A DNA stretch of 5,123 nucleotides. Source: Deltaproteobacteria bacterium. Lineage in GTDB: Bacteria; Desulfobacterota; Desulfomonilia; UBA1062. The position numbers were made by a program, and so were the translations under genes. Shown here one piece after another: positions 1-5,123 of this stretch. The notes under the pieces are model-generated. The model was given only the letters and a program-made list of their open reading frames with translations, made no database searches and had not been told where the DNA came from. Numbering within the stretch: position 1 is the first letter of the stretch; every line of letters begins with the position of its first letter. The stretch spans positions 1-5,123 of the forward strand of contig QMLJ01000118.1 of assembly GCA_003643935.1 (NCBI GenBank), given 5' to 3'.

Positions 1-1319
1 CTGTCGCTTGATTGGTAATTTATGGTTATATCTCTCTTCTTAAGTAGGGGGGAATAAAGCCTGACTGACTTATCTATCATCTCTCCAACGTCGAGTACCC
101 TTTTTTCATGTGGTAGATTACGCGAGAAAGTAAGCAGAGATTCAAGAGTTTTCTTTGCTGCACTGGCAGAATTTATTATAATGTTGACCCTTTCCTGGTC
201 TATGGGATTAAGCGCGGAGGTGTCCAGTAGATCCGCAAAACCGAGTATTGGGGTGAGCTTATTGTTTAGCTCGTGAGCAATGCCCGAGGTCAATAGCCCG
301 ATTGAAGTGAGCTTCTCAGTCTGTGCCGACCTCTGCTCGAGGTATTTTTTCATGGTTATGTCTTCCATTATGATAAGGGTCTGTTTGCCGGACGGGAGTT
401 TCTTTATAAAGAACCGGGCTATAATCCTAGGAGTGGAGCCTATCCTTACTTCTCTCTCAAAACTTTCTCCCTGGTCTTCTGTCATTGAATTGATGCGAGT
501 TACTATATCATCAAGGGATTCAGTGTCAAACAAGTCCTTGGGGGTGGTAGGAAAGGGCTTGCCTGCTATCTTTGCAATAGCACTGTTGTAGAAGATTATA
601 TCCATGCCATCCAGCAAGAGGATATAGTCCTCGGTTGCATCGACTACTGCCTTGTACTGCTGGGTGATGTTTTTTAGGCTTATCTCTTGCTTTTGTATGA
701 CCTGTTCCATGTCTATGAACTCTTTCTTGAGTGCCTCATACAGCCTCACTATGGCCAGCATCTGCCCAACCAGAAGGCCTAGGAGTTCAAACATCCTTAC
801 ATGGTGCTCATTGAAGAAATTAATACTGGGATGGGATAGGTTAAGTACCCCTATTACAGAATTACCTTCTTTTATTGGTACGCACAGGATAGATCCTATC
901 TTGACCTTGCTGTTCCATTCTTCAAAGAGTTCCGAACGATTGACATCGTCTAAGAGTATGGATTCTCCCCTTGTGGCACATGTCCCTGCAACACCGCTTC
1001 CCATGCTTACGACAACGTCCTTGTTCGGGCTTGGAAGGGAAGGACCAGAGGCAGCCTTCAGGAAAAGCTTGTTATCTTTGACTATAAAGATGGATGCATT
1101 CTCGCACTTGGATTCCTCTGTAAGTACACGGACTATGTAATTGTAAAACATGTCTTCTGTAGCTCGGGTGTTGACGAACTCGGTAAGCTTAAAGATTCCG
1201 GATAGAATTCCTATAGTCTCTTCATAGAAGTCTGTTGCCTTCTGAAGTAGCTTGCTTAGTATATCTTCCCTTCTGCTAGGACTCATCATCGGCGAAATAT
1301 CCATGTAATTTTGTGTCAT
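1..1319 (-). CDS. GAF-PAS sensor histidine kinase, C-terminus cut off by window edge
   Basis: Predicted cytoplasmic sensor histidine kinase: it would autophosphorylate on His and pass the phosphate to a response regulator. I translated 439 codons from the ATG at 1319. A GAF domain lies at about residues 48-190 (motifs GSGVAGTCA and SILCVPIKEG, then VIGVLNLSHP). A short helical, probably coiled-coil linker follows at about 185-220. A PAS domain spans about 218-335 (AVVDATEDYILLLDG to IIMEDITMKKYLEQ). HisKA begins near 338, with phosphoacceptor His349 in GIAHELNNKLTPILGF; Lys replaces the more usual Pro after NN. The HATPase_c domain (N, G1 and G2 boxes) lies beyond base 1, so activity cannot be judged. 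I see no signal peptide or membrane segment, so it should be soluble. The start follows the HDOD stop by 15 bases and lacks a good Shine-Dalgarno (only AGG at the HDOD stop), which suggests translational coupling. Met6, Met11 and Met12 are alternative starts. The signal sensed is unknown. Confidence 0.9.
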   Translation of the reverse strand, partial: MTQNYMDISPMMSPSRREDILSKLLQKATDFYEETIGILSGIFKLTEFVNTRATEDMFYNYIVRVLTEESKCENASIFIVKDNKLFLKAASGPSLPSPNKDVVVSMGSGVAGTCATRGESILLDDVNRSELFEEWNSKVKIGSILCVPIKEGNSVIGVLNLSHPSINFFNEHHVRMFELLGLLVGQMLAIVRLYEALKKEFIDMEQVIQKQEISLKNITQQYKAVVDATEDYILLLDGMDIIFYNSAIAKIAGKPFPTTPKDLFDTESLDDIVTRINSMTEDQGESFEREVRIGSTPRIIARFFIKKLPSGKQTLIIMEDITMKKYLEQRSAQTEKLTSIGLLTSGIAHELNNKLTPILGFADLLDTSALNPIDQERVNIIINSASAAKKTLESLLTFSRNLPHEKRVLDVGEMIDKSVRLYSPLLKKRDITINYQSSD

Positions 1320-1334
1320 AACTTTTTTGAAGAC

Positions 1335-2129
1335 CTAAAACAGGTCCTGCATAATGTTACTGTTTTTAGTATAATGTTCTATGACTCTATTTACAAGCTC
1401 GTTGTAATTCTTGCCAAGGAAAGCCTTTACACCGTCTAGTCCTTTAAGCGGGTCCTTGCCACTATCCACGCAATGTATCACGTGATCAACAACATGTATA
1501 GTGGCAGAGGGCCAATTGCACGGGTTATGGTGGTTTTTTATGATATTTATCATGCCATCCGGGAAATGCCACTGCCTGGCAACGTGTTCGCCCAGATAAG
1601 TGTGATCAGTTGAGAAAAGTCGCTGCTCCTCTTCCACCACTGGCCAATGATCATTAAAAAGAGGCGCATAGAGTGCAGGCTCCAGGTACATAAAGGCCAT
1701 TTTACCCAGGTCATGGAGCAGTCCACCCGAGAATAACCATTCGCCCTCTGTCTTGTTTCTGGCCAAAGATAGACTTAAAATGCCGACCAAGTATGAATGC
1801 TCCCATATCTTGCCTATAATGGCTCTGGATGAGCCAAATGTCTCTATAATTGACATGCTTAGAGTTAGGCATTTCACCATATCCAGCCCGATGGTGAGTA
1901 TTGCATCGTGTATGCTACCTATCTCTGCCTCGTGCCTGTAGAACGGTGAATTTGCGATTTTTACCACCTTTGCTGCCATGGCAGGGTCACCTGCTATTAT
2001 GCGTTCTATATCTTTAAGGTCAGCCTGGTCGTCTTCCAACACAGAAAACAGTCTCATTTTTGATGACTTAATGGTTGGGATCTCCTCAAGCCTTTTGTTC
2101 CAATACACGGATAGCTCTGATGCTTTCAT
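1335..2129 (-). CDS. HDOD domain signalling protein
   Basis: A 264-residue single-domain HDOD protein, a relative of HD hydrolases. The family usually acts as a scaffold or output module in bacterial signalling; its partner here is unknown. The HDOD core begins at about residue 12 (LEEIPTI, then IERIIAGDPAMAAKVVKIANSPFY at 41-64). It continues through SIHDAILTIGLDMVK (72-86) to the HD-like segment GGLLHDLGKMAF (135-146). Histidine or acidic residues in HD-type positions are His111, His139-Asp140, His182, His200-His201 and Asp215, so more of the possible metal site seems present than in many HDOD proteins. No GGDEF, EAL or receiver domain is attached. The ATG at 2129 is the first start after an in-frame TAA upstream and leaves the domain intact, but no Shine-Dalgarno is visible. 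It is the first gene of a probable two-gene unit with the histidine kinase and is divergent from the phosphofructokinase. The domain call is secure; the function is not. Confidence 0.9.
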   Translation of the reverse strand: MKASELSVYWNKRLEEIPTIKSSKMRLFSVLEDDQADLKDIERIIAGDPAMAAKVVKIANSPFYRHEAEIGSIHDAILTIGLDMVKCLTLSMSIIETFGSSRAIIGKIWEHSYLVGILSLSLARNKTEGEWLFSGGLLHDLGKMAFMYLEPALYAPLFNDHWPVVEEEQRLFSTDHTYLGEHVARQWHFPDGMINIIKNHHNPCNWPSATIHVVDHVIHCVDSGKDPLKGLDGVKAFLGKNYNELVNRVIEHYTKNSNIMQDLF

Positions 2130-2141
2130 AGTATTGGTAGG

Positions 2142-2153
2142 TCGGCATTCCGA
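2142..2153. repeat. Short palindrome TCGG-CATT-CCGA
   Basis: A perfect inverted repeat with 4-base arms and a 4-base centre, 13-24 bases upstream of the HDOD start. It would lie in the HDOD leader RNA, or form an operator half of a pair with the adjacent palindrome at 2155. Arms this short can occur by chance; its position is the main reason to list it. Confidence 0.3.
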
Positions 2154-2154
2154 T

Positions 2155-2169
2155 GTTTAAACTTTAAAC
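2155..2169. promoter_or_regulatory. Perfect 15-base palindrome, candidate operator
   Basis: GTTTAAA-C-TTTAAAC is an inverted repeat with 7-base arms around a single central base. It lies in the 161-base gap between the divergent HDOD (start 2129) and phosphofructokinase (start 2291) genes. Size and symmetry suit a dimeric regulator, and the site could serve both directions. It is A/T-rich, so part of the symmetry could be chance, and I cannot match it to a known regulator. No convincing -10/-35 pair could be fixed on either strand. The best for the phosphofructokinase is TTGCAA (2204-2209) with TTTATA (2229-2234), at a long 19-base spacing. Confidence 0.35.
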
Positions 2170-2274
2170 CATGTATGCGCGTAAGACTTTGATTTTGTTT
2201 GCTTTGCAACATAGAGAAGGTCTTGCTTTTTATAGAGTTATGTGGCAATGTCCTTACCAAGCAATCTTGTTTTC

Positions 2275-2281
2275 AAGAGGT
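2275..2281 (+). promoter_or_regulatory. Ribosome binding site deciding the phosphofructokinase start
   Basis: AAGAGGT lies 9 bases before the ATG at 2291. This supports that start over the upstream ATG at 2171, which has no comparable site and would add 40 residues with no resemblance to the family's N-terminus. Confidence 0.6.
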
Positions 2282-2290
2282 CCTTCGTTT

Positions 2291-3499
2291 ATGGCAGGTC
2301 AAGAAATAAGACATGTGGGCATTATTTTTTCAGGTGGGCCAGCACCTGCGGCAAATGCCGTTATATCGGCAGTAGCAATGGCTTGTGGCAAGAACAACAT
2401 CAAGGTGACTGGTTTTCTTTACGGTTACAAGTTTCTTGAGGATTTCAACGAGAACTATCCCCTCTTGAATGGTAAGCATTTTATAGACCTTGATAGAGAC
2501 AGGGTTGAAGGTCTCAGGAATACATCTGGGGTTTTCATACACAACTCCAGGGCCAATCCAGGGTCCATGATATCATCGTTAGGCGATTTAAAGGATACCA
2601 GTAAGAACAATAAGATTATCAACATCTTTAAGGCGTTTGAATATTACAAGGTTGATGCGCTAGTATCCATTGGTGGAGATGATACTCTAAAGACAGCCAA
2701 TCTCCTTTACAGAATCCAGGACTCTGTTAAGGGTCTCAGGCCAGTTAGCATTGTGCATATCCCCAAGACGATAGATAATGATTATTACGGCATAGACTGG
2801 ACGTTTGGGTTCTTCTCCGCTGCCGAGTTCGGTGCGAGGAGCATACGTAATCTCAAGGCGGACAGTTTCTCTTCTGGAAGCTGGTTTGTTGTTGAGCTAA
2901 TGGGCAGAAAGGCTGGTTGGTTGGCGTATGCCTCGGGAATGATGGGCGAGGCAACAAGGATAATATCCGTAGAGGACATTGAGGATGAAGTACTAGACCT
3001 GGAGGGGCTTGCAACAGAGATATCCCTGCTTATAGAGAAGAGGAAGAAACAAGGAAAGAATTATGGGGTTGTTTGTGTGGCAGAGGGAGTGGCGGACAAG
3101 CTTCCCGACGAGGTAAAGACCAAGGAGATCGACAGCCATGGAAACATCGTGCTCACATCGGTGGGTATAGGCAGGATGCTGGCAGAGACAGTAGCCCAGA
3201 TACATGAGATGCGTACAGGCGAGAAGGTAAAGGTAATACCTAAGCAAGTCGGCTACGAGACAAGGTGTACACCTCCTTCCGGCTACGACGTTATACTTGG
3301 CAGTCAACTTGGTGTGGGTGCGTACAGAGCACTTGTTGAGAAAGGCCTGAGTGGTGTGATGGTAAGCGTGCGGGGAGGGTTTGATCTTTACTATGTGCCG
3401 TTTGATAGGCTGATTGATCCCAGCACTGGCCGAACAAGAATTAAATTGATAGACAAGGGAAGCGATTTCTGGAGATTAGCAAGGTTTCTTGAGCCCTGA
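2291..3499 (+). CDS. 6-phosphofructokinase, probably pyrophosphate-dependent
   Basis: Phosphorylates fructose 6-phosphate to fructose 1,6-bisphosphate in the cytoplasm. The residues point to PPi rather than ATP as donor, which would make the step reversible and usable in both glycolysis and gluconeogenesis. From the ATG at 2291 it is 402 residues. Visible motifs are the N-terminal loop SGGPAPAANAVI (14-25), GGDDT (128-132), PKTIDND (158-164) with catalytic Asp162, MGRKAGWLA (204-212), AEG (264-266), and GYETRCTPPSGYD (321-333) leading into LGSQLGVGA. Known family rule: Asp131 instead of the Gly of GGDGS, together with Lys159 instead of the Gly of PGTIDND, marks PPi-PFKs. Ala20 replaces the usual Gly of the P-G-x-N loop. 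The 2291 start has a good Shine-Dalgarno, and the family N-terminus (HVGIIFSGG) begins just after it. An in-frame extension to 2171 is open but unlikely. TGA is followed directly by TAG. It is convergent with the dehydrogenase gene, 4 bases away. Confidence 0.93.
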   Translation: MAGQEIRHVGIIFSGGPAPAANAVISAVAMACGKNNIKVTGFLYGYKFLEDFNENYPLLNGKHFIDLDRDRVEGLRNTSGVFIHNSRANPGSMISSLGDLKDTSKNNKIINIFKAFEYYKVDALVSIGGDDTLKTANLLYRIQDSVKGLRPVSIVHIPKTIDNDYYGIDWTFGFFSAAEFGARSIRNLKADSFSSGSWFVVELMGRKAGWLAYASGMMGEATRIISVEDIEDEVLDLEGLATEISLLIEKRKKQGKNYGVVCVAEGVADKLPDEVKTKEIDSHGNIVLTSVGIGRMLAETVAQIHEMRTGEKVKVIPKQVGYETRCTPPSGYDVILGSQLGVGAYRALVEKGLSGVMVSVRGGFDLYYVPFDRLIDPSTGRTRIKLIDKGSDFWRLARFLEP

Positions 3500-3503
3500 T
3501 AGC

Positions 3504-4460
3504 CTAAGCCTGCTTGACCTCGTAGAGAGGCCTGCCCCTGGTCATAAAGCTGATGATGTTTTCTACGGCAATATCAGCCATTTTAGACCTTGTGGCGTGC
3601 GTTGCAGAGCCTATGTGAGGCAGTATTACAACGTTTGGGAGCTCTATAAGCCTTGATGAAATACTGGGCTCATGCTCAAATACGTCTAGGCCAGCTCCTG
3701 CTATGGTCTTGTTTTGAAGTGCATGCACGAGTGCTACTTCGTCCACCACTGCACCTCTTGATGTGTTTATAAGAAAGGCCGTGCTTTTCATAAGAGAAAG
3801 TTCCCTTTGTCCTATCATGTGTTTTGTCTCCGGGGTGAGTGGAACATGTAGGGTCACGAAGTCTGATACGCTAAGGAGTTCCTCAAGGGGGATACGTCGA
3901 GCCTTTACTAGGCTTTCCATTTTTTTATTTATTGACCTGGATGTGTACACAACCTCCATGTTGAAACCCCTTGCCCTTGATGCCACTGCAGTACCTATCC
4001 TGCCTGCACCCACTATGCCTAGTGTCCTGGAATGGACATCATAGCCCAACATAAGATTCGGATCCCATCCCTGCCAGTTGCCGCTACGTGCAAAGCGATC
4101 TGCCTCAACGATCCTCCTTGCAAGGCTCAGAATGATAGCCCAAGTAAGATCAGCGGTTGCATCCGTGAGTACTCCAGGCGTGTTGGATACAACTATAGAG
4201 CTTTTTATTGCATGCATGACGTCTATGTTATCGTAGCCGACCGCGTAATTGGATATTATCCTTAACCCGGGTGCTGCATCCATAACCTCGGCATCTATCT
4301 TGTCCGTGAGCAGGCATAAAAGTGCATCCTTGTCCCTTATTCTATCTATCAGCGTATCCCTGGGTATAGGTGTTTCCTTCTCCCACAGGTCTACCTCACA
4401 GTGCATGGCCAGTTTTTTAAGTGCATCACCTGGGAGTCTCCTGGTAACCAATACCTTCAT
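3504..4460 (-). CDS. D-2-hydroxyacid dehydrogenase, glyoxylate/hydroxypyruvate reductase type
   Basis: A 318-residue cytoplasmic NAD(P)H-dependent oxidoreductase of the D-isomer 2-hydroxyacid dehydrogenase family, most like GyaR-type glyoxylate reductases (glyoxylate to glycolate, hydroxypyruvate to D-glycerate). The substrate-binding segment NYAVGYDNID is at 71-80 and SNTPGVLTDATADL at 92-105. The Rossmann motif is GIVGAGRIG (148-156). Catalytic residues are Arg235 (NTSRGAVVDE), Asp259 and Glu264 (LDVFEHEP), and His282 (LPHIGSAT). The second beta strand ends VVYTSRS (170-176) with no acidic residue, and Ser174-Arg175 suggests NADPH preference. There is no C-terminal ACT or ASB domain, so a classical long SerA is unlikely; a short phosphoglycerate or other 2-ketoacid reductase remains possible. 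The start has a strong Shine-Dalgarno (AAAGGAGG). It is monocistronic as far as seen, convergent with the phosphofructokinase and divergent from the response regulator. Confidence 0.92.
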   Translation of the reverse strand: MKVLVTRRLPGDALKKLAMHCEVDLWEKETPIPRDTLIDRIRDKDALLCLLTDKIDAEVMDAAPGLRIISNYAVGYDNIDVMHAIKSSIVVSNTPGVLTDATADLTWAIILSLARRIVEADRFARSGNWQGWDPNLMLGYDVHSRTLGIVGAGRIGTAVASRARGFNMEVVYTSRSINKKMESLVKARRIPLEELLSVSDFVTLHVPLTPETKHMIGQRELSLMKSTAFLINTSRGAVVDEVALVHALQNKTIAGAGLDVFEHEPSISSRLIELPNVVILPHIGSATHATRSKMADIAVENIISFMTRGRPLYEVKQA

Positions 4461-4465
4461 TTAAG

Positions 4466-4473
4466 CCTCCTTT
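4466..4473 (-). promoter_or_regulatory. Strong ribosome binding site of the dehydrogenase gene
   Basis: Read on the minus strand this is AAAGGAGG, a near-complete Shine-Dalgarno, followed by CTTAA and the ATG at 4460. It fixes the dehydrogenase start and suggests efficient translation compared with the HDOD and kinase genes. Confidence 0.8.
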
Positions 4474-4496
4474 AAAGTGGGAGATGTCTTTTCCAA

Positions 4497-4525
4497 CATA
4501 TAACAGTCACTTTTCTTGCAATCAA
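4497..4525 (-). promoter_or_regulatory. Candidate sigma-70 promoter for the dehydrogenase gene
   Basis: On the minus strand, a -35-like TTGATT (4525-4520) and a -10-like TATATG (4502-4497) are separated by exactly 17 bases; each matches 4 of 6 consensus bases. Transcription would begin near 4490, giving a leader of about 30 bases that contains the strong ribosome binding site. This is a by-eye match with no score. Confidence 0.4.
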
Positions 4526-4549
4526 GGTCTCTGATAAATGGTCGTGACT
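4505..4549. repeat. Spaced inverted repeat AGTCAC / GTGACT near the dehydrogenase promoter
   Basis: AGTCAC (4505-4510) and its exact complement GTGACT (4544-4549) lie 33 bases apart. They flank the -35 box of the candidate dehydrogenase promoter, and the left copy falls within its spacer. Flanking bases partly extend the match (AACAGTCAC against GTGACTTGTT, with one extra base). The pair could be two regulator half-sites, but six-base arms are weak evidence. Confidence 0.25.
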
Positions 4550-4703
4550 TGTTTTACCACGGTTGTTCGCACCCAGGTGAAATAGTTTTTCAGCTTTTGT
4601 TATTTTTTTCTTATGAAAACTGATGGCTTGGCCGTTAATAGAGATATGCGAAGGTGAATGCTACGCGGTCGTGTGATTGGAGATTCGACCTGTAGAATAA
4701 AGA

Positions 4704-4709
4704 AAGGAG
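4704..4709 (+). promoter_or_regulatory. Ribosome binding site of the response regulator
   Basis: AAGGAG lies 3 bases before the ATG at 4713 and 15 bases before the in-frame ATG at 4725. The first spacing is short and the second long, so the start is slightly uncertain. I chose 4713 because the site is closer. Either start leaves the receiver domain intact. Confidence 0.55.
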
Positions 4710-4712
4710 AGC

Positions 4713-5123
4713 ATGGATCGGGCAATGAAGTCGACCAGACAGCCATACAAGGTGCTTATAGTTGATGACGAAAAGGAGACATGTGATCTTATACTGGCGT
4801 ACCTCAGGGATAAGGGATTTAAGGTTGTAGCGGTTAGGGATGGTAAAAGTGCACTTGATCTTATGAAAGTAAGCACGTTCGATATAGCCATAGTTGACCT
4901 GTATATGCCGGAGATGAGCGGCATAGAGTTGCTTAGGGAGTTAAAGAAATTCTCGGGTGATCTCCAGGTGGTTATGGTGACCGCATATGGCACAATAAAG
5001 GACGCGGTGGAGTGCATGAAGCTTGGCGCCTCTGATTTTATTACTAAGCCAGTACTCTTGGATCATCTTTACCTAACTATAAAAAGGTTACTTGAAGAGA
5101 AGAAACTCAAGGAAGAGGCGGAA
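4713..5123 (+). CDS. Response regulator, N-terminal receiver domain only (right end cut off)
   Basis: The first 137 residues of a two-component response regulator. The receiver domain spans about residues 12-130: the acidic pocket is Asp18-Asp19 in VLIVDDE, the phosphoacceptor is Asp62 in IVDLYMPEMSG, the switch residue is Thr90 in VTAYG, and Lys112 sits in FITKP. The stretch TAYGTIKDAVECMKLGASDF is the helix-4/5 pattern typical of NtrC-family regulators, and the last residues (LLEEKKLKEEAE) start a charged helical linker as in that family. A sigma-54 AAA+ domain and a Fis-type helix-turn-helix are therefore the likeliest continuation. A stand-alone receiver or a receiver-kinase hybrid cannot be excluded, because the output domain lies outside the window. 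It is divergent from the dehydrogenase gene. Its cognate kinase is unknown; the kinase at the left end of the window is one possibility. Confidence 0.92.
   Translation, partial: MDRAMKSTRQPYKVLIVDDEKETCDLILAYLRDKGFKVVAVRDGKSALDLMKVSTFDIAIVDLYMPEMSGIELLRELKKFSGDLQVVMVTAYGTIKDAVECMKLGASDFITKPVLLDHLYLTIKRLLEEKKLKEEAE

Larger units (their letters stand above)
4461..4712. other. Divergent intergenic region, dehydrogenase / response regulator
   Basis: A 252-base non-coding stretch. The left part carries the dehydrogenase ribosome binding site and candidate promoter. The middle (4584-4621) is T-rich, with AGTTTTTCA and TGAAAACT nearly complementary around a U-rich loop. Further right, GGTCG (4667-4671) and CGACC (4686-4690) could form a weak leader stem for the response regulator. 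I saw no clear sigma-70 or sigma-54 promoter for the response regulator and no intrinsic terminator. Confidence 0.5.

Noticed and set aside
280..1140. Plus-strand open frames of 103 and 162 codons at 280-591 and 652-1140
   Set aside because: They lie antisense to the histidine kinase, whose reverse-strand translation gives clear GAF, PAS and HisKA motifs.
2171..2290. In-frame 40-residue N-terminal extension of the phosphofructokinase from the ATG at 2171
   Set aside because: It has no ribosome binding site, its composition is unlike the family, and the ATG at 2291 has a good Shine-Dalgarno and matches the family N-terminus. The region looks like promoter and leader sequence.
3491..3511. Three AGCC copies at the convergent junction, considered as a repeat or terminator
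   Set aside because: The copies are only four bases each at uneven spacing, with no stable stem and no T-tract.
4584..4621. T-rich stretch with near-complementary AGTTTTTCA and TGAAAACT, considered as an intrinsic terminator
   Set aside because: The stem is A/U-only for most of its length with a bulge, the T-run lies in the loop rather than after the stem, and no gene ends here.
4621..4645. Possible sigma-54 promoter around TGGCTTGG
   Set aside because: The required GC is absent at the correct distance after GG, so the -24/-12 pattern is not met.
4623..4676. 17-codon leader ORF upstream of the response regulator
   Set aside because: It has no Shine-Dalgarno and no attenuator-like codon bias or terminator hairpin. 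An ORF this short is expected by chance.
4658..4765. 35-codon ORF starting at 4658 with GAAGG just upstream, overlapping the response regulator start
   Set aside because: It runs out of frame into the receiver coding sequence, its product shows no recognisable motif, and its length is within chance expectation.
4661..5017. Minus-strand open frame of 118 codons
   Set aside because: It is antisense to the receiver domain, which has all expected catalytic residues on the plus strand.

Overview
The window looks like ordinary bacterial chromosome of moderate GC content, by eye in the mid-40s percent. Ile ATA and Arg AGG/AGA codons are frequent. A GAF-PAS histidine kinase, an HDOD protein, an NtrC-type receiver and a PPi-type phosphofructokinase occur together. 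This suggests a Gram-negative-type environmental bacterium, possibly an anaerobe of the Desulfobacterota or Nitrospirota kind. That placement is a low-confidence inference, because no marker gene is present.

Layout: positions 1-2129 are a minus-strand signalling pair. An HDOD-domain protein (2129 to 1335) is followed 15 bases later, in the same reading frame, by a soluble GAF-PAS-HisKA sensor kinase (1319 to 1). The window edge cuts the kinase before its ATPase domain. Divergent from the HDOD gene is a plus-strand phosphofructokinase (2291-3499) with the residues expected of pyrophosphate-dependent enzymes. The 161-base gap between them holds two adjacent perfect palindromes. The phosphofructokinase converges almost stop-to-stop (4 bases apart) with a minus-strand D-2-hydroxyacid dehydrogenase of the glyoxylate/hydroxypyruvate reductase type (4460 to 3504), which has a strong ribosome binding site and a plausible sigma-70 promoter. 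Divergent from it, after 252 bases, a response regulator begins at 4713 and runs off the right edge. Only its receiver domain and the start of a helical linker are visible.

How the genes may work together: the HDOD/kinase pair is probably co-transcribed and translationally coupled. The kinase's partner regulator is not adjacent to it in the visible part. The response regulator at the right end is a possible but unproven partner, since two metabolic genes lie between them. The two enzymes belong to central carbon metabolism: reversible PPi-linked fructose-6-phosphate phosphorylation, and reduction of glyoxylate or hydroxypyruvate. No mobile element, CRISPR array, tRNA or rRNA was seen. I found no clear evidence of a wholly new system. 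The best leads are the single in-frame stop between HDOD and kinase, the paired palindromes, and the metal-site-like residues kept in the HDOD protein.
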